From Tritrichomonas foetus (taxonomy: Eukaryota; Parabasalia; Tritrichomonadida; Tritrichomonadidae), in the NCBI GenBank assembly GCA_001839685.1, contig MLAK01001115.1, positions 87,115 through 151,114 of the forward strand: DNA of 64,000 nt, in the 5' to 3' direction. The position numbers were made by a program, and so were the translations under genes. The notes beneath the pieces are model-generated. The model was not told where the DNA came from and did not search any database. It worked only from the letters and a program-made list of their open reading frames with translations. This document shows positions 39,502-49,574 of the stretch, piece after piece. Each line of letters begins with the position of its first letter. Position 1 is the stretch's first letter.

Positions 39502-40047
39502 ATTTTGAGGTAATTAAATAAACCAAAAATAAATAGAAAAGAAACTGTGAGATAAAAAGATGCAATATTTTTATTTGAATTATTATTATTGTTATTTACT
39601 GTCAATGAAGAAAGTGTGAAAGAAAGATTAAATCGATGAAAAGAAAAAATCTCTGGAAATATCATATTGATTCTTCAAGAGTTTAGCTTGTTACAAGAGT
39701 ACTTAAAGCAGAGGCCCTCTCTGATGTAAGTAATTCTTATTTTAATAAATTCTTTTGTTATTCATACTTTCATTACAAACAATTCATTAGTTCTTATTTT
39801 AGAAGAAAATCAATAAATGGAATAGTTTTAACAATGAATCAACCAGTCGAAATGAAATCTAATCAACGAATTGATGTGAAAGACAATTGCCTTATTTCTA
39901 TTTACAAAACAATAAATAAAGATTAAAATTAATGAACTTTGAATCACTTTTAATTCAAATAAACAAACAAAAAGCAAACAAAAAATGCAGATGAATCAAA
40001 AATAAATAAAAAAATCATAATTAGGTTGATTCAACTTGAATGATTGA
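39502..40047. other. Convergent intergenic region
   Basis: About 550 bases, A-rich. A small hairpin (AGAG-GCC-CTCT) occurs near 39711. No gene is recognised. Confidence 0.4.
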
Positions 40048-40656
40048 TCAACAGCAAGACAATGAAAATGTATTGTTCACAAGCTTCTGTTCCATTTTGC
40101 GGCGTGACATATACATTTCGTATTGGAAATCATTGTTTGTTTTCACAAAGGTTTCTACTGCATTTTCGATCATTGAGTTTATTCCAACGCCGGTCTTTGC
40201 ACTCACTTCTGTATAAATCATTTGATTTCTTCCTGCAAATTCTGCATATTCACTTTTTTCGATTTCTCGCTGATTCTCGAGGTCGATTTTGTTTGCGACG
40301 AGACAGACCAAAATGTTGTTTCCTGCAAACTCGCGAAGCTGTGAAAGCCACTTTTGGGTATTTTCGTATGTCGATCTTTGCGTAATATCGAAAACTATGA
40401 AGGCGATGGAAGAATTCCGGAAGTAAATAGGAACAAGACTTTGATATGTTTCTTGGCCTGCCGTGTCCCAAAAGCGAAGTTCGATCTCATTGTTTTCGAA
40501 TTCGATAATTTTTGATAAATATGAGGCTCCGACAGTTGGGCTCATCAGGTCAGGCATGATTCCAGTATTGTATTGAGCAATTATACTCGATTTGCCCACT
40601 CCTGAGTCTCCAAGAATGACAATTTTTATTGATGCACGGACAACTTCATTTTCCAT
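40048..40656 (-). CDS. Rab-family small GTPase (Rab5/Rab22-like)
   Basis: The product has 202 residues with all nucleotide-binding motifs: P-loop GDSGVGKSS, switch I threonine in PTVGASY, WDTAGQE, NKID and SAK. The C-terminus SLSCC carries the double cysteine for geranylgeranylation, so it is membrane-bound. The effector region and TVGASYLSKIIEF suggest the endosomal Rab5/22 branch, but trichomonads have very many Rabs and the exact subfamily is uncertain. It would control vesicle docking when GTP-bound. A VPS9-type exchange factor candidate lies at 59179-61281. Confidence 0.93.
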   Translation of the reverse strand: MENEVVRASIKIVILGDSGVGKSSIIAQYNTGIMPDLMSPTVGASYLSKIIEFENNEIELRFWDTAGQETYQSLVPIYFRNSSIAFIVFDITQRSTYENTQKWLSQLREFAGNNILVCLVANKIDLENQREIEKSEYAEFAGRNQMIYTEVSAKTGVGINSMIENAVETFVKTNNDFQYEMYMSRRKMEQKLVNNTFSLSCC

Positions 40657-41326
40657 TTTTGTTCATTGTAATGGTGAAAAAATTCGCCTTATATTGACCC
40701 TTCACTCTCTCAATTTGTAATATTTTGAGGAATGCATTCAATCCAGAAAAATATTGAAAAACATGTTTTCTCTCGGGATTTTTTAGACTGCTTATTAAAC
40801 CATAGATCTATAGACTATATCTAAACAATTATTTTCAGTTTTTTTGAAATGAAAACCTTTCTCGATCAAGAAATAATAAAAACAACTTTAATTGCCATGG
40901 TGAATATTTCTTTTTAAACTTTGACCATAACCCATTTTCACACAAATGTGATTTCTGAGTATTGAACTGTCTTGATTCAAGAGTCTCGAAACCGATTTCT
41001 GAACTAATGAATAAATTATAATTTGTTTGAGTGAAAGAAATCGAAATAAAATGGAACAATGAAATAAATGGATTGTATTTGTTCATTTAGTATATAAAAA
41101 TAGTGGAAATGGTTCACAAGAAATCCAAATCTATGAATCATTTTCTTGTTTTTCCTCTTTGTCGAATGACATCGTTTTCCTCCTTCTAAATATTTATCTT
41201 TATTTTTTCTTTAATTATTTATCACTGTATATTTAATTTATATAAATTCTTTCTAAAATTATATATAATAATAATTAATCTAAGGCAAAATCCAAAAATA
41301 AAATATAAAAAAATCACAAAAAATTC
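40657..41326. other. Intergenic
   Basis: AT-rich spacer between two minus-strand genes. An 83-codon minus-strand frame at 40835-41086 has no recognised family or partner copy and is probably chance. Confidence 0.4.
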
Positions 41327-42517
41327 TCATTTCTGTCCATGGTCGACAAGAAACATATCCAACATATCTGATCTAAGGTGAAGTACAGCAAGAGCGTGTC
41401 CAATTTTGAGACAGAAAACAGGAGGCGGATTAATCATTTTCGATCCCATCACTGAAACAATTTCCCTTTCACGTGGTGAATATATGACCGACGCTGAATG
41501 TTCGCGCGGCAGCATGAAGTTTCCTGTTTTGTTGATGATTCCATCTTGTAAAGTAAGACTGTCATTGTCAGGACGAACATGAAATGCAAACCACCACGAT
41601 CGTTTCACATCTAAAGCGAAAATATGCATATATTTAACGTTCGTTTCACCACCAATTAAGAAAATGAATTCATTTACAGAGACGAGAGAAGCATGGGCTA
41701 ATTCATGGGTTGGTTCAACACCAGTACAAGGAATTGGCCTTAATTTTCCTTCAATTGGATTAAATTTGGCCATTGGAGTACCAGTCACACCACCAAAAAC
41801 ATAAAACTCTCCTTTATGTTCACAAAAAGCTGGAGCAGGAACACCTGTATTGTATTTTTGGGCACGTTTCCATTCACCAGTACTTGGTCGAATACGATAA
41901 ACACTTCCGTGGGCACGCCCGTCAAATCCTGACCACAGATAGATATGATTTTTCGATGAAAAAATCGCTGGTGAAGTTCTTGGAACAGGCTTGTCTGCTC
42001 CAGTTGTATTTAACAATTTGACTTCACCTGTGTCGAGATCCAAATAATGAAGATCTGCGTAGAAATCGTTTTCGTAGGCGCCACCAAAGAAATACATACG
42101 ACGACCTAAAAGGACGCTGGAGGCATAACTGCGTGGCGAAAGCAGATTTTTGGTGATGCATCGCCATCCAAGCGGATTGAGGTTAAGGGCCCAGGCATCG
42201 TTAAGATATTGTCCGTTGGAGCTGTAACCATATGCGATAATTAGCGAGTCGGTTTCTTGATCGTAAACATGGCATTGGCCGACTCGAGGTTCGGGCCCAA
42301 TTCCATTTAAAATTTTCATCGACCAAAGACCCCAGTATGCTGTTCGAAGTAACGGTGCGGGTTTATCGATGAGATCTTGATAATTAATAAAATTTTCGCC
42401 TTGGAAGCGAGCCGTGTATGTAGCTTCGGTACGATATGTCGTGACAGGTGCATAACTGAAAGAATCAAACATAAGAGCGTATTCTTTAGAGTTTGGCGTG
42501 CTGCTGTTATTTCCCAT
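41327..42517 (-). CDS. Kelch-repeat protein with myristoylation motif (paralog 2)
   Basis: The product has 396 residues. MGNNSST at the start fits N-myristoylation. Kelch blades follow, for example MYFFGGAYENDFYADLHYLD, IYLWSGFDGRAHGSVYRI and FIFLIGGETNVKYMHIFALD. The C-terminal phrase AVLHLRSDMLDMF mirrors the first Kelch protein at 34037-35485 (PVLNLRDDMLRML), showing common descent. The present copy lacks the long basic N-terminal extension. GC content of the coding region is higher than its surroundings, suggesting stronger expression. The role is likely a membrane-tethered binding scaffold. GAAAAAGTT lies upstream near 42630. Confidence 0.87.
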   Translation of the reverse strand: MGNNSSTPNSKEYALMFDSFSYAPVTTYRTEATYTARFQGENFINYQDLIDKPAPLLRTAYWGLWSMKILNGIGPEPRVGQCHVYDQETDSLIIAYGYSSNGQYLNDAWALNLNPLGWRCITKNLLSPRSYASSVLLGRRMYFFGGAYENDFYADLHYLDLDTGEVKLLNTTGADKPVPRTSPAIFSSKNHIYLWSGFDGRAHGSVYRIRPSTGEWKRAQKYNTGVPAPAFCEHKGEFYVFGGVTGTPMAKFNPIEGKLRPIPCTGVEPTHELAHASLVSVNEFIFLIGGETNVKYMHIFALDVKRSWWFAFHVRPDNDSLTLQDGIINKTGNFMLPREHSASVIYSPREREIVSVMGSKMINPPPVFCLKIGHALAVLHLRSDMLDMFLVDHGQK

Positions 42518-43141
42518 TTTCTAAATTCAGAGTGAATTTCTGAGAATTTGATGCTTTTAATCATTATTAATTCTATTAAAGCTTTTTCCATACTTTCGTC
42601 TTTGTGAAAATTTAGTGTTGGTAACTTTTTCAATGTTTTTTGATTTTTTTTTCTTGATCTAAACACCAATTGAATATTTCAAAAAAATATGGTTTATACT
42701 TAAAAAATAAAAATTTACAAGAATGAAAGAAAAATATTTCGAAAACAAATTAATATTGCTCAATACAATTTGGTATTAGTTATGTTATTCGTATGAAAAG
42801 GAAGAGTATTTGAAATATAAAGAAGATATTATGATGACAAGATTGTTTTATTTTCAAAGAGAATTATAGGAGTTTTCAGAATCTGAGAAAGAAAGAAATG
42901 AGTTACTTTCGCAAATGTTTTGAATTATTCATTGAAATATTGGAAGGGAAGATAAATGAGAACATTCAGAAAGTTTGATTAGACATAATAGGGAAAAATA
43001 TTTACATTAAAAAATACATTCTCAAATTTCAATACAATTATATCATTATCTTATGAAAAAGTTGCCAAAATAAAAAAAATACATTGAAAAAACCCTACCC
43101 ATATTGGCGAGGTTGTGGTTTCAGAACTATCTTATTCTGTC

Positions 43142-43199
43142 ATCGATTGAACAATCGACATGTAATTAATGGAAAATCATAAAGAAGAGTTCAATCGAT
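43142..43199. repeat. Inverted repeat with 11-bp perfect arms
   Basis: ATCGATTGAAC at 43142-43152 pairs with GTTCAATCGAT at 43189-43199, with a loop of 36 bases. It could be a hairpin or paired protein sites. Confidence 0.85.
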
Positions 43200-43452
43200 T
43201 GATGGTGAAAAACGCCAACAAAAATTAAGACTTGATAGGATTATTACAAATGTAAATTTATATTTTCAATCTGCACTATGTATTGTTGCAGCAATCAACT
43301 CAAAATTATGTCTTCTCATCGATGACTTTTTTCTTTCAACGGTTTGAATGATTTATTTAGTGATTCAATGAAAAATGATCGTCCTTATTTTGACATGAAA
43401 TGAAATTTAAAATCAAAGTGGCCTTGGAAACGCCGCTAATCTAATTTAATCA

Positions 43453-43525
43453 ATTATGAGAAAATAAAAATCAACAGTGATGTCACTCTAGTATCAGATT
43501 ATGAGAAAATAAAAATCAACAGTGA
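43453..43525. repeat. 28-bp direct repeat
   Basis: A 28-base block beginning ATTATGAGAAAATAAAAATC occurs at 43453-43480 and 43498-43525, identical in both, 17 bases apart, about 190 bases before the CH-Hsp70 start codon. Confidence 0.9.
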
Positions 43526-43715
43526 CAGATTTAATTTGAAATCTTTTTTAATCATAATGATACTTTCATCTAACATTTCGGAAAAAGACAATTTTCTATT
43601 TGGCGACCAAATATATGACAGTTTAATAAACAATTCATTATCATGATATTCATAGATTTTTTGAAAAAATATTCATTCAAAAATGAATGCGATTTGATCG
43701 TTCTAACAGATTTTT

Positions 43716-46700
43716 ATGGAAATCCCAAGCAATATTCTCCCTGATGAACGCATTCAAGTTAAAAACTGGGCGAACGGAATCATTGGGAAATATCGAATAA
43801 GAGTTAAAAATATCAGACTTGATTGCGCAGACGGAGTAATTTTTCTACGAATCATCGAAACAGTCACAGGACAGCCAGTCGGGATTGACTGGAGTCAACA
43901 GCCGAAAGATATTTTAGAAAAACGAACGAATGTACAAGCAGCGATTTCCTTCTTAGAAAATAATGATATTATTCCAAAAAATTCGATTTCAATCGACGAT
44001 ATAATTTGGGGAGAAGAAAAGTATTCATTCGCACTTCTCAGACAAATGCAAAAAAGCCTGAAAAAAGGTCAAACGAAGCCTTTAAACAAAAAAGATAATT
44101 TACCCAAAATTAATCAACAATCGAACAAATCTAGCCAACCAAATAATAAGCCTGGTCAGTCAAATCAACAAATGACAACTTCAGCCCAGCAAAGAAGCGC
44201 ATCAGCCCAAAATCCAAAAGCCAACATAAATAAACAAAAAATGTTTCAAATGAAATACGCAAAGCCATTCAACCCCACCCCAAATGTTCCGTTATACATG
44301 ATGGATAAGAAAACAGAAAAGCAGCCTGAAAAAGTGTCACTATTTGCCGCGGCAAAATCTAAAAAGCCAAAAGTGTTTCAATTTGATGCTGGATTTTTCA
44401 AAGGAAGAGATCCTAAAAAGTCTCCCCAACAACAACAGCACGATAATCAACAGCCTCAATCTCAACGACAAGGAAGCCTCTTCAAAAACCGGAAGCCACT
44501 TGGAAACTTACCTGATGAAAGAAAAGCCAATTCTGCAATGGAAGGAAAGCGCACGAAGAATCTGAATAGTAGCGGTGAAGTAAACACTGATGACGAAGAA
44601 AATATCGATGAATTATTGAAAGGCATATCAAATGAGACCTTAGCAAGATATAGAATTACAGATGACATGCCACTGAAAGAAAAACGAAGAAGAATACTGA
44701 TGTTACGAGAAGATGAAGAAAATGGTGATGAAACAAACTTACTACGACTTAAAGAAGAAGATGAATTGGGTGAAGGAATATTATCAAGAAGCCGAATACT
44801 GCAAAATGGTGAAGGTAATGGAAATCCAAGCAATGACGATAATGATAATAGTAATACTAAAGCTAGAAGTGGAAATTTGGAATTAGGTGAATATGCAAAT
44901 GAAACTCCAGAACAAAGAGAAAAAAGACTAGAAGAAGAAAGAAAGAAGAAAGAAGAAGAAGAAGAAGAAAAACAACGAAAAGAGGAAGAAGAAAAACCTC
45001 AACATACTCAAACCGAAGAGCAAAGAAGAGCTTTAGAATTAGCTGAACAACAAAAGAAAGAAGAAGAAGAAAGAAGAGCTTTAGAATTAGCTGAACAGAA
45101 AGCCAAAGAAGAGGAAGAAGAGCGAAAGAAGAAAGAGGAAGAAGAAAAACGTCAAAAAGAAGAAGAAGAAAGAAGAGCTTTAGAATTAGCTGAACAGAAA
45201 GCCAAAGAGGAAGAAGAACAAAAGAGAAAAGAAGAAGAAGAAAGAATCAAGAAAGAGGAAGAAGAACAAAAGGCTAAAGAAGAAGAGGAAAGAAGAGCTT
45301 TAGAATTAGCTGAACAGAAAGCCAAAGAAGAAGAAGAACGAAAGAAGAAAGAGGAAGAAGAACGAAAGAGGAAAGAAGAAGAAGAAGAACGAAAGAGGAA
45401 AGAAGAAGAAGAAGAAGAACGAAAGAGGAAAGAAGAAGAAGAACGAAAGAAGAAAGAGGAAGAAGAAAAGAAAGCCAAAGAAGAAGCTGAAAAGAAAGCC
45501 AAAGAAGAAGCTGAGAGGAAAGCGAAAGAGGAAGCTGAAAAGAAAGCNNNNNNNNNNNNNNNNNNNNNNNNNNNNNNNNNNNNNNNNNNNNNNNNNNNNN
45601 NNNNNNNNNNNNNNNNNNNNNNNNNNNNNNNNNNNNNNNNNNNNNNNNNNNNNNNNNNNNNNNNNNNNNNNNNNNNNNNNNNNNNNNNNNNNNNNNNNNN
45701 NNNNNNNNNNNNNNNNNNNNNNNNNNNNNNNNNNNNNNNNNNNNNNNNNNNNNNNNNNNNNNNNNNNNNNNNNNNNNNNNNNGAAGCTGAAAAGAAAGCT
45801 AAAGAAGAAGCTGAAAAGAAGAAGAAACAGGAAGCGGAGCGTAGAGCTCGTGAAGAAGCTGAAAGAAAGAGGAAAGAAGAAGAGGAAGAACCACCTATTG
45901 AAGTTAAAAATCAACTTTCTCCTGAGCAAATGCAAGAACTTCCTCCACCCCTTCCTAGATCTAACTATGTTGTTGGAATTGACTTTGGAACTGCAACGAC
46001 TAGATTTGGAATCTACAAAGATGGAAAACTCAATGAGAAAATGAATGAATGGTCGATTCCTTCTGCAATTGCGTTTGATGACAAAGGGAACAAAACATTC
46101 AATATCACTGATGAAATCCTTAACGATCCTTCATTTACAATTGTTTCAGCTACAAAGAGATACCTTGGACGTGATGTTTCTCCTGATATTGCAGAAAATC
46201 TCACTTTCGATATTCAAAGTGATACTCTAAGCAAGACAATAGGTAATTCTAAAAGTGGTACAAAAAGAGCAACTGTTCGTATTGGAAATGAATGTCTTAC
46301 ATTTGAACAAATTGCTGCGTTGGTTCTCGGTGAAGCCAAAAGAATTATCGATGATCAAATGAAAGAAGATGTTGTTGATGCAGTTATTTGCGTGCCAGGC
46401 TTTTTCAGTAACAACCAAAAAGTTGCAATGCGTGATGCTACTGCAATTGCAGGCTTCCAAGTTAAAAAACTTGTTACTGAAACAGCGGCCGTTATGACTG
46501 CTTTCCACAACAATAGTGTAAAAATTGGCGAAGGAACAGGGGATGGACAAAACATTGCTTATTCCACTCAAAATCAAAAATCACTTGTTGATGGAGCTAA
46601 AGTTCAATCAAATTCTGGAAATGAATCAAATGCAACTGGCACAGCTGGTGATACAACTAAAGATGGATCAGGAAATGAAGCCAAAAATGCCACTGGTGAT

Positions 46701-47960
46701 GGTATTGACGGCAATAGAAGCAGTAGAACATCCAATCCAGATGAAAAGAAAGCTGTTGTTGTTGACTTCGGTGCAGGTACTCTTGATGCTTCAATTGTTG
46801 GAATTGAAGAAGATTCCATCACAATTCATCGGACTTCAGGTGATACCAATTTAGGTGGTATTGATATTGATATTGCATTGGCACAATTTGTTTTAACAAA
46901 AATACCAACAGACAAAGCCGATGCAATTAAAGGAGACCATCGTGCAATGAGACTCTTATTTAAACAGTGTGAAAAATATAGGATTGAAGGGTTAAACAGA
47001 GTAACTGTTCCAAAAATCATTGATGATTATGATCTTGATGTTGAAATCACTGCTGATGAATTCCGCGACATCTTGAAACCATTTGGCGAACGCCTTGAAA
47101 GTTGTCTTGAAGAGCTTTTTAAGCGAAACAACAGAACACGCAAACATGATATCAGTGAAGTTGTTTTAGTTGGTGGTGTTTCAAATATGCCTGCCTTAAC
47201 CCAAGTTGTTAACGACTTCATGAAGACTGACAATCCTGGAAAATTCCAACTCAGACATTTAGATTCAAATGCAGCTATGGCTGGAGCTGCTATCCAAGGT
47301 GCAATCTTCATTGGTGATGGTAGTGTTAAACCAGTTTCTGTGAAGAATACTATGGCATTATCAATCGGATTTTCTCTTGCTGATGGAACTACAAGTGTTT
47401 TAATTCCACGAGGTACAGTTTTACCTGCATCATTTTCAACAGAAACAACAACATTCAAAGATAATCAAAAGAATGTTGGTTTTGATATCATTGAAGGTGA
47501 AAGGAAAATGGCGGCTGATAACATTAAGCTCGGTAATGTTTGTGTTACTGATATTCAAAAAGCGCCGAGAGGAGTTCCAAAGATTATTATTACTATGGAT
47601 ATTAATGAAGAAGGGCTTTTAATTGTTACTGCACATGATAAAACAACCGGCTCTTTAATTCGATCAACAATTAATTCACAGAATAAGCTTACTAAAGAAG
47701 AAGTTAGAAGAATGATTGCTGAAGCAGAAGCAAACAAGCAAGCAGATAAATATGCAAGAAAACAGGCAGAATCTCGTGCCAAATTAACATTCTATGTAAA
47801 TGAAATTAAATCGAAAGGAAAAGACATAGATGATCCGCAATTTAAAGAGAAAGTTGAATATTATTTGAAATGGATCAGTGAACATCAAGCTGAAAAGCCG
47901 TCTGTGTACTTGAAAATGTATAGTCAGGCTCAAAAAGAATTGAAATCATATGTTACATAA
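43716..47960 (+). CDS. Calponin-homology / charged-helix / Hsp70 fusion protein
   Basis: The product is about 1414 residues. Residues about 8-110 form a calponin-homology domain (VKNWANGIIGKYRI, LDCADGVIFLRIIE, a tryptophan in WGEEKYSFALLRQM), the type that binds actin or microtubules. A Q/N/K-rich disordered region follows to about 400. Then comes a long highly charged E/K/R helix built from repeats such as EERRALELAEQKAKEEEEER and KKAKEEAE, interrupted by an assembly gap. Residues about 751-1414 are an Hsp70: GIDFGTATTRFGI, ATKRYLGR with its lysine, VVVDFGAGTLDASIV, VVLVGGVSNMP, then the substrate-binding beta domain and a short lid. A low-complexity insert of about 65 residues sits before the second phosphate motif. 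Some Hsp70 signatures are altered (GAGTLD for GGGTFD, GGIDID for GGEDFD). The frame is open across both sides of the gap. Confidence 0.88.
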   Translation: MEIPSNILPDERIQVKNWANGIIGKYRIRVKNIRLDCADGVIFLRIIETVTGQPVGIDWSQQPKDILEKRTNVQAAISFLENNDIIPKNSISIDDIIWGEEKYSFALLRQMQKSLKKGQTKPLNKKDNLPKINQQSNKSSQPNNKPGQSNQQMTTSAQQRSASAQNPKANINKQKMFQMKYAKPFNPTPNVPLYMMDKKTEKQPEKVSLFAAAKSKKPKVFQFDAGFFKGRDPKKSPQQQQHDNQQPQSQRQGSLFKNRKPLGNLPDERKANSAMEGKRTKNLNSSGEVNTDDEENIDELLKGISNETLARYRITDDMPLKEKRRRILMLREDEENGDETNLLRLKEEDELGEGILSRSRILQNGEGNGNPSNDDNDNSNTKARSGNLELGEYANETPEQREKRLEEERKKKEEEEEEKQRKEEEEKPQHTQTEEQRRALELAEQQKKEEEERRALELAEQKAKEEEEERKKKEEEEKRQKEEEERRALELAEQKAKEEEEQKRKEEEERIKKEEEEQKAKEEEERRALELAEQKAKEEEERKKKEEEERKRKEEEEERKRKEEEEEERKRKEEEERKKKEEEEKKAKEEAEKKAKEEAERKAKEEAEKKXXXXXXXXXXXXXXXXXXXXXXXXXXXXXXXXXXXXXXXXXXXXXXXXXXXXXXXXXXXXXXXXXXXXXXXXXXXXXXXEAEKKAKEEAEKKKKQEAERRAREEAERKRKEEEEEPPIEVKNQLSPEQMQELPPPLPRSNYVVGIDFGTATTRFGIYKDGKLNEKMNEWSIPSAIAFDDKGNKTFNITDEILNDPSFTIVSATKRYLGRDVSPDIAENLTFDIQSDTLSKTIGNSKSGTKRATVRIGNECLTFEQIAALVLGEAKRIIDDQMKEDVVDAVICVPGFFSNNQKVAMRDATAIAGFQVKKLVTETAAVMTAFHNNSVKIGEGTGDGQNIAYSTQNQKSLVDGAKVQSNSGNESNATGTAGDTTKDGSGNEAKNATGDGIDGNRSSRTSNPDEKKAVVVDFGAGTLDASIVGIEEDSITIHRTSGDTNLGGIDIDIALAQFVLTKIPTDKADAIKGDHRAMRLLFKQCEKYRIEGLNRVTVPKIIDDYDLDVEITADEFRDILKPFGERLESCLEELFKRNNRTRKHDISEVVLVGGVSNMPALTQVVNDFMKTDNPGKFQLRHLDSNAAMAGAAIQGAIFIGDGSVKPVSVKNTMALSIGFSLADGTTSVLIPRGTVLPASFSTETTTFKDNQKNVGFDIIEGERKMAADNIKLGNVCVTDIQKAPRGVPKIIITMDINEEGLLIVTAHDKTTGSLIRSTINSQNKLTKEEVRRMIAEAEANKQADKYARKQAESRAKLTFYVNEIKSKGKDIDDPQFKEKVEYYLKWISEHQAEKPSVYLKMYSQAQKELKSYVT
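45548..45782. other. Assembly gap of 235 unknown bases inside a repeat
   Basis: N run flanked on both sides by the same KAKEEAE-coding repeat. The frame is kept if the N count is taken literally, but the true length is unknown. Confidence 0.98.
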
Positions 47961-48520
47961 AATTATTGTATATTTTTGATCAATTTAACATTCTATTATA
48001 TTTCGTTAGCATATTTGTAAAAAACATCATTGCATGCATTCGATTCAATGTTCGGGTTGTAAGATCGAAACTTCTTCTTGTAATTATAATATTTTTTCCT
48101 CAATTATGCGATCTTTTCATAGATATACTTTAACTGAAGTATATGAACATCCTTACCTATATCTATGTGGTGGGTTCATAAACAAAAAAAGTTTATCGAA
48201 AGATCAATAAATATTAATCCCATAAAATAAAATGAGTGATAATAAATAAAATCCGTGATGTGTATCTTCAATTATAGTTCTAGATACTTCTATTGTGTTA
48301 CTGGATATCGGAGAATTCGTGTTATCGAAGATCGTTTAGAAATTGAGAGAAAAAGACCAAACATGAAGTCAAAGTATTGAAAGACAATAATATCTCTTTA
48401 AAAAATTCTATCAAAAAAAATTCCACTCACCTTCAGAATTGTTTACCTCCAATGCTGAAATTGACCTTCAACAATTCTGGTTAGAGATTTTTGAATAATG
48501 GAATCGTTTAAATTAAGTGG
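47961..48520. other. Intergenic with an inverted repeat
   Basis: AT-rich. CAGAATTGTT (48434-48443) and AACAATTCTG (48470-48479) form a perfect 10-bp inverted repeat about 50-95 bases before the next ATG. Nothing else is recognised. Confidence 0.5.
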
Positions 48521-48526
48521 TCATAT
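48521..48526 (+). promoter_or_regulatory. Initiator-like TCATAT
   Basis: It lies nine bases before the ATG at 48530 and fits TCA-Y-W-W. TCACAT overlaps the ATG itself. Confidence 0.4.
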
Positions 48527-48529
48527 CAC

Positions 48530-49066
48530 ATGTCATCAACAATCTCCCGAAGCGATGCTCAAGCATTACTTGCACAAATAATTGCCGGACTCAGAGCCAA
48601 AAAGCGCGAGATATCGGACCAGTATCTCTTAGCGTCAAGAAAACTCATGCGATCTTTCGATTTATCACCAAAAGACGAAATAATCAAAAATGCGCATGAC
48701 GAGCACCGCCTTGCACAACTTAAATCTATTGTCGAGCAATCAACGCGCACAGCAACATCACTCAATATGAATTTCAATGACTTTTATCGCAATTATGAAA
48801 ACAACCAATCGTATTTCACACTTTGCAGCCATTCAAAGATTCTTGAAGTTGAGCAAATCGATTCACTTGCGCAAGCGCTGCCACCAAAGAAGCAGGTCAA
48901 GCAGGTAGAAATCCAGCCACTTGGCGATAAAGAAGTTGGCGCATATGTCAGAAAATTTGCCGAAAACAAAGGAAGCTCGCAAGGAGCTGATGAGAGGTTG
49001 CTCGATTTATTCCGCCCGCCAAAAGCCCAGCAAGTTCGACCATCACCAAAAAGAGAAAATGACTGA
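48530..49066 (+). CDS. Small helical protein of unknown function
   Basis: The product has 178 residues, without a signal peptide or membrane segment. The first half is predicted helical and amphipathic (ALLAQIIAGLRAKKREISDQ). The last 60 residues are basic and proline-rich (LLDLFRPPKAQQVRPSPKRE). The coding region is noticeably more GC-rich than the flanks and uses varied third-position bases, as in well-expressed genes here, which supports a real gene. An initiator-like element directly precedes it. No family is recognised. Confidence 0.7.
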   Translation: MSSTISRSDAQALLAQIIAGLRAKKREISDQYLLASRKLMRSFDLSPKDEIIKNAHDEHRLAQLKSIVEQSTRTATSLNMNFNDFYRNYENNQSYFTLCSHSKILEVEQIDSLAQALPPKKQVKQVEIQPLGDKEVGAYVRKFAENKGSSQGADERLLDLFRPPKAQQVRPSPKREND

Positions 49067-49574
49067 TTTCTTTTCTGTCCAACCATTTTATCCCTTCTGA
49101 AAAAGCGAAAAAAGTGCAAGATAGTGAAATATTTTTTTGTTATGAATCACTCAATTTTATTAGGCCAAATTTTTGACCATGAAAAAATAGTTTATTTATT
49201 TATCATTTGAATGATCTGCACATTTCAAAGAAAAGTAAAGCAAAAATCCAAGCAATTGCTCACTTCATATCAAATTCTCAATAAAACAATACTGTTGTCA
49301 TGACATATCATATATAAAATCAATATTTTTAAAGCTCTTCATAACAATAAAATTTTAAAATAAAATAAATAAATTGTCAATGAAAAATGATTTTTGGTTT
49401 AATGTTATGAAGTATCTTTTTAAATCCAGATAATTGTTTATCTGCTCATTAGACTTTGATAGAAAATGAAAATAGTCAATAAATATATAATACTTTGTTT
49501 ATTCTTCAACTCAAAATGAAGTTTAATTATCTTTTTTTTTTTTTTCCTTATTGAAGGGCTAGATGATTTTACAC
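49067..49574. other. Convergent intergenic region
   Basis: About 500 bases of AT-rich DNA, with a run of about 15 T near 49533-49547 just beyond the minus-strand stop. No gene is seen. Confidence 0.45.

Larger units (their letters stand above)
42518..43715. other. Long divergent intergenic region with inverted and direct repeats
   Basis: About 1.2 kb. It contains the inverted repeat 43142-43199 and the 28-bp direct repeat 43453-43525. A GAAAAAGTT box lies near 43058. No coding relic was recognised. Confidence 0.5.

Noticed and set aside
39700..39735. Possible small RNA or splice site around the AGAGGCCCTCT hairpin and GTAAGT
   Set aside because: The hairpin is very short, no tRNA-like arms are present, and no trichomonad-type branch/acceptor sequence follows.
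40835..41086. 83-codon minus-strand frame between two genes
   Set aside because: Composition matches AT-rich spacer and no motif is visible.
44462..47782. Many short frames on both strands inside the CH-Hsp70 gene
   Set aside because: They are shadows of the coding repeat and of the Hsp70 frame, with no independent family features.
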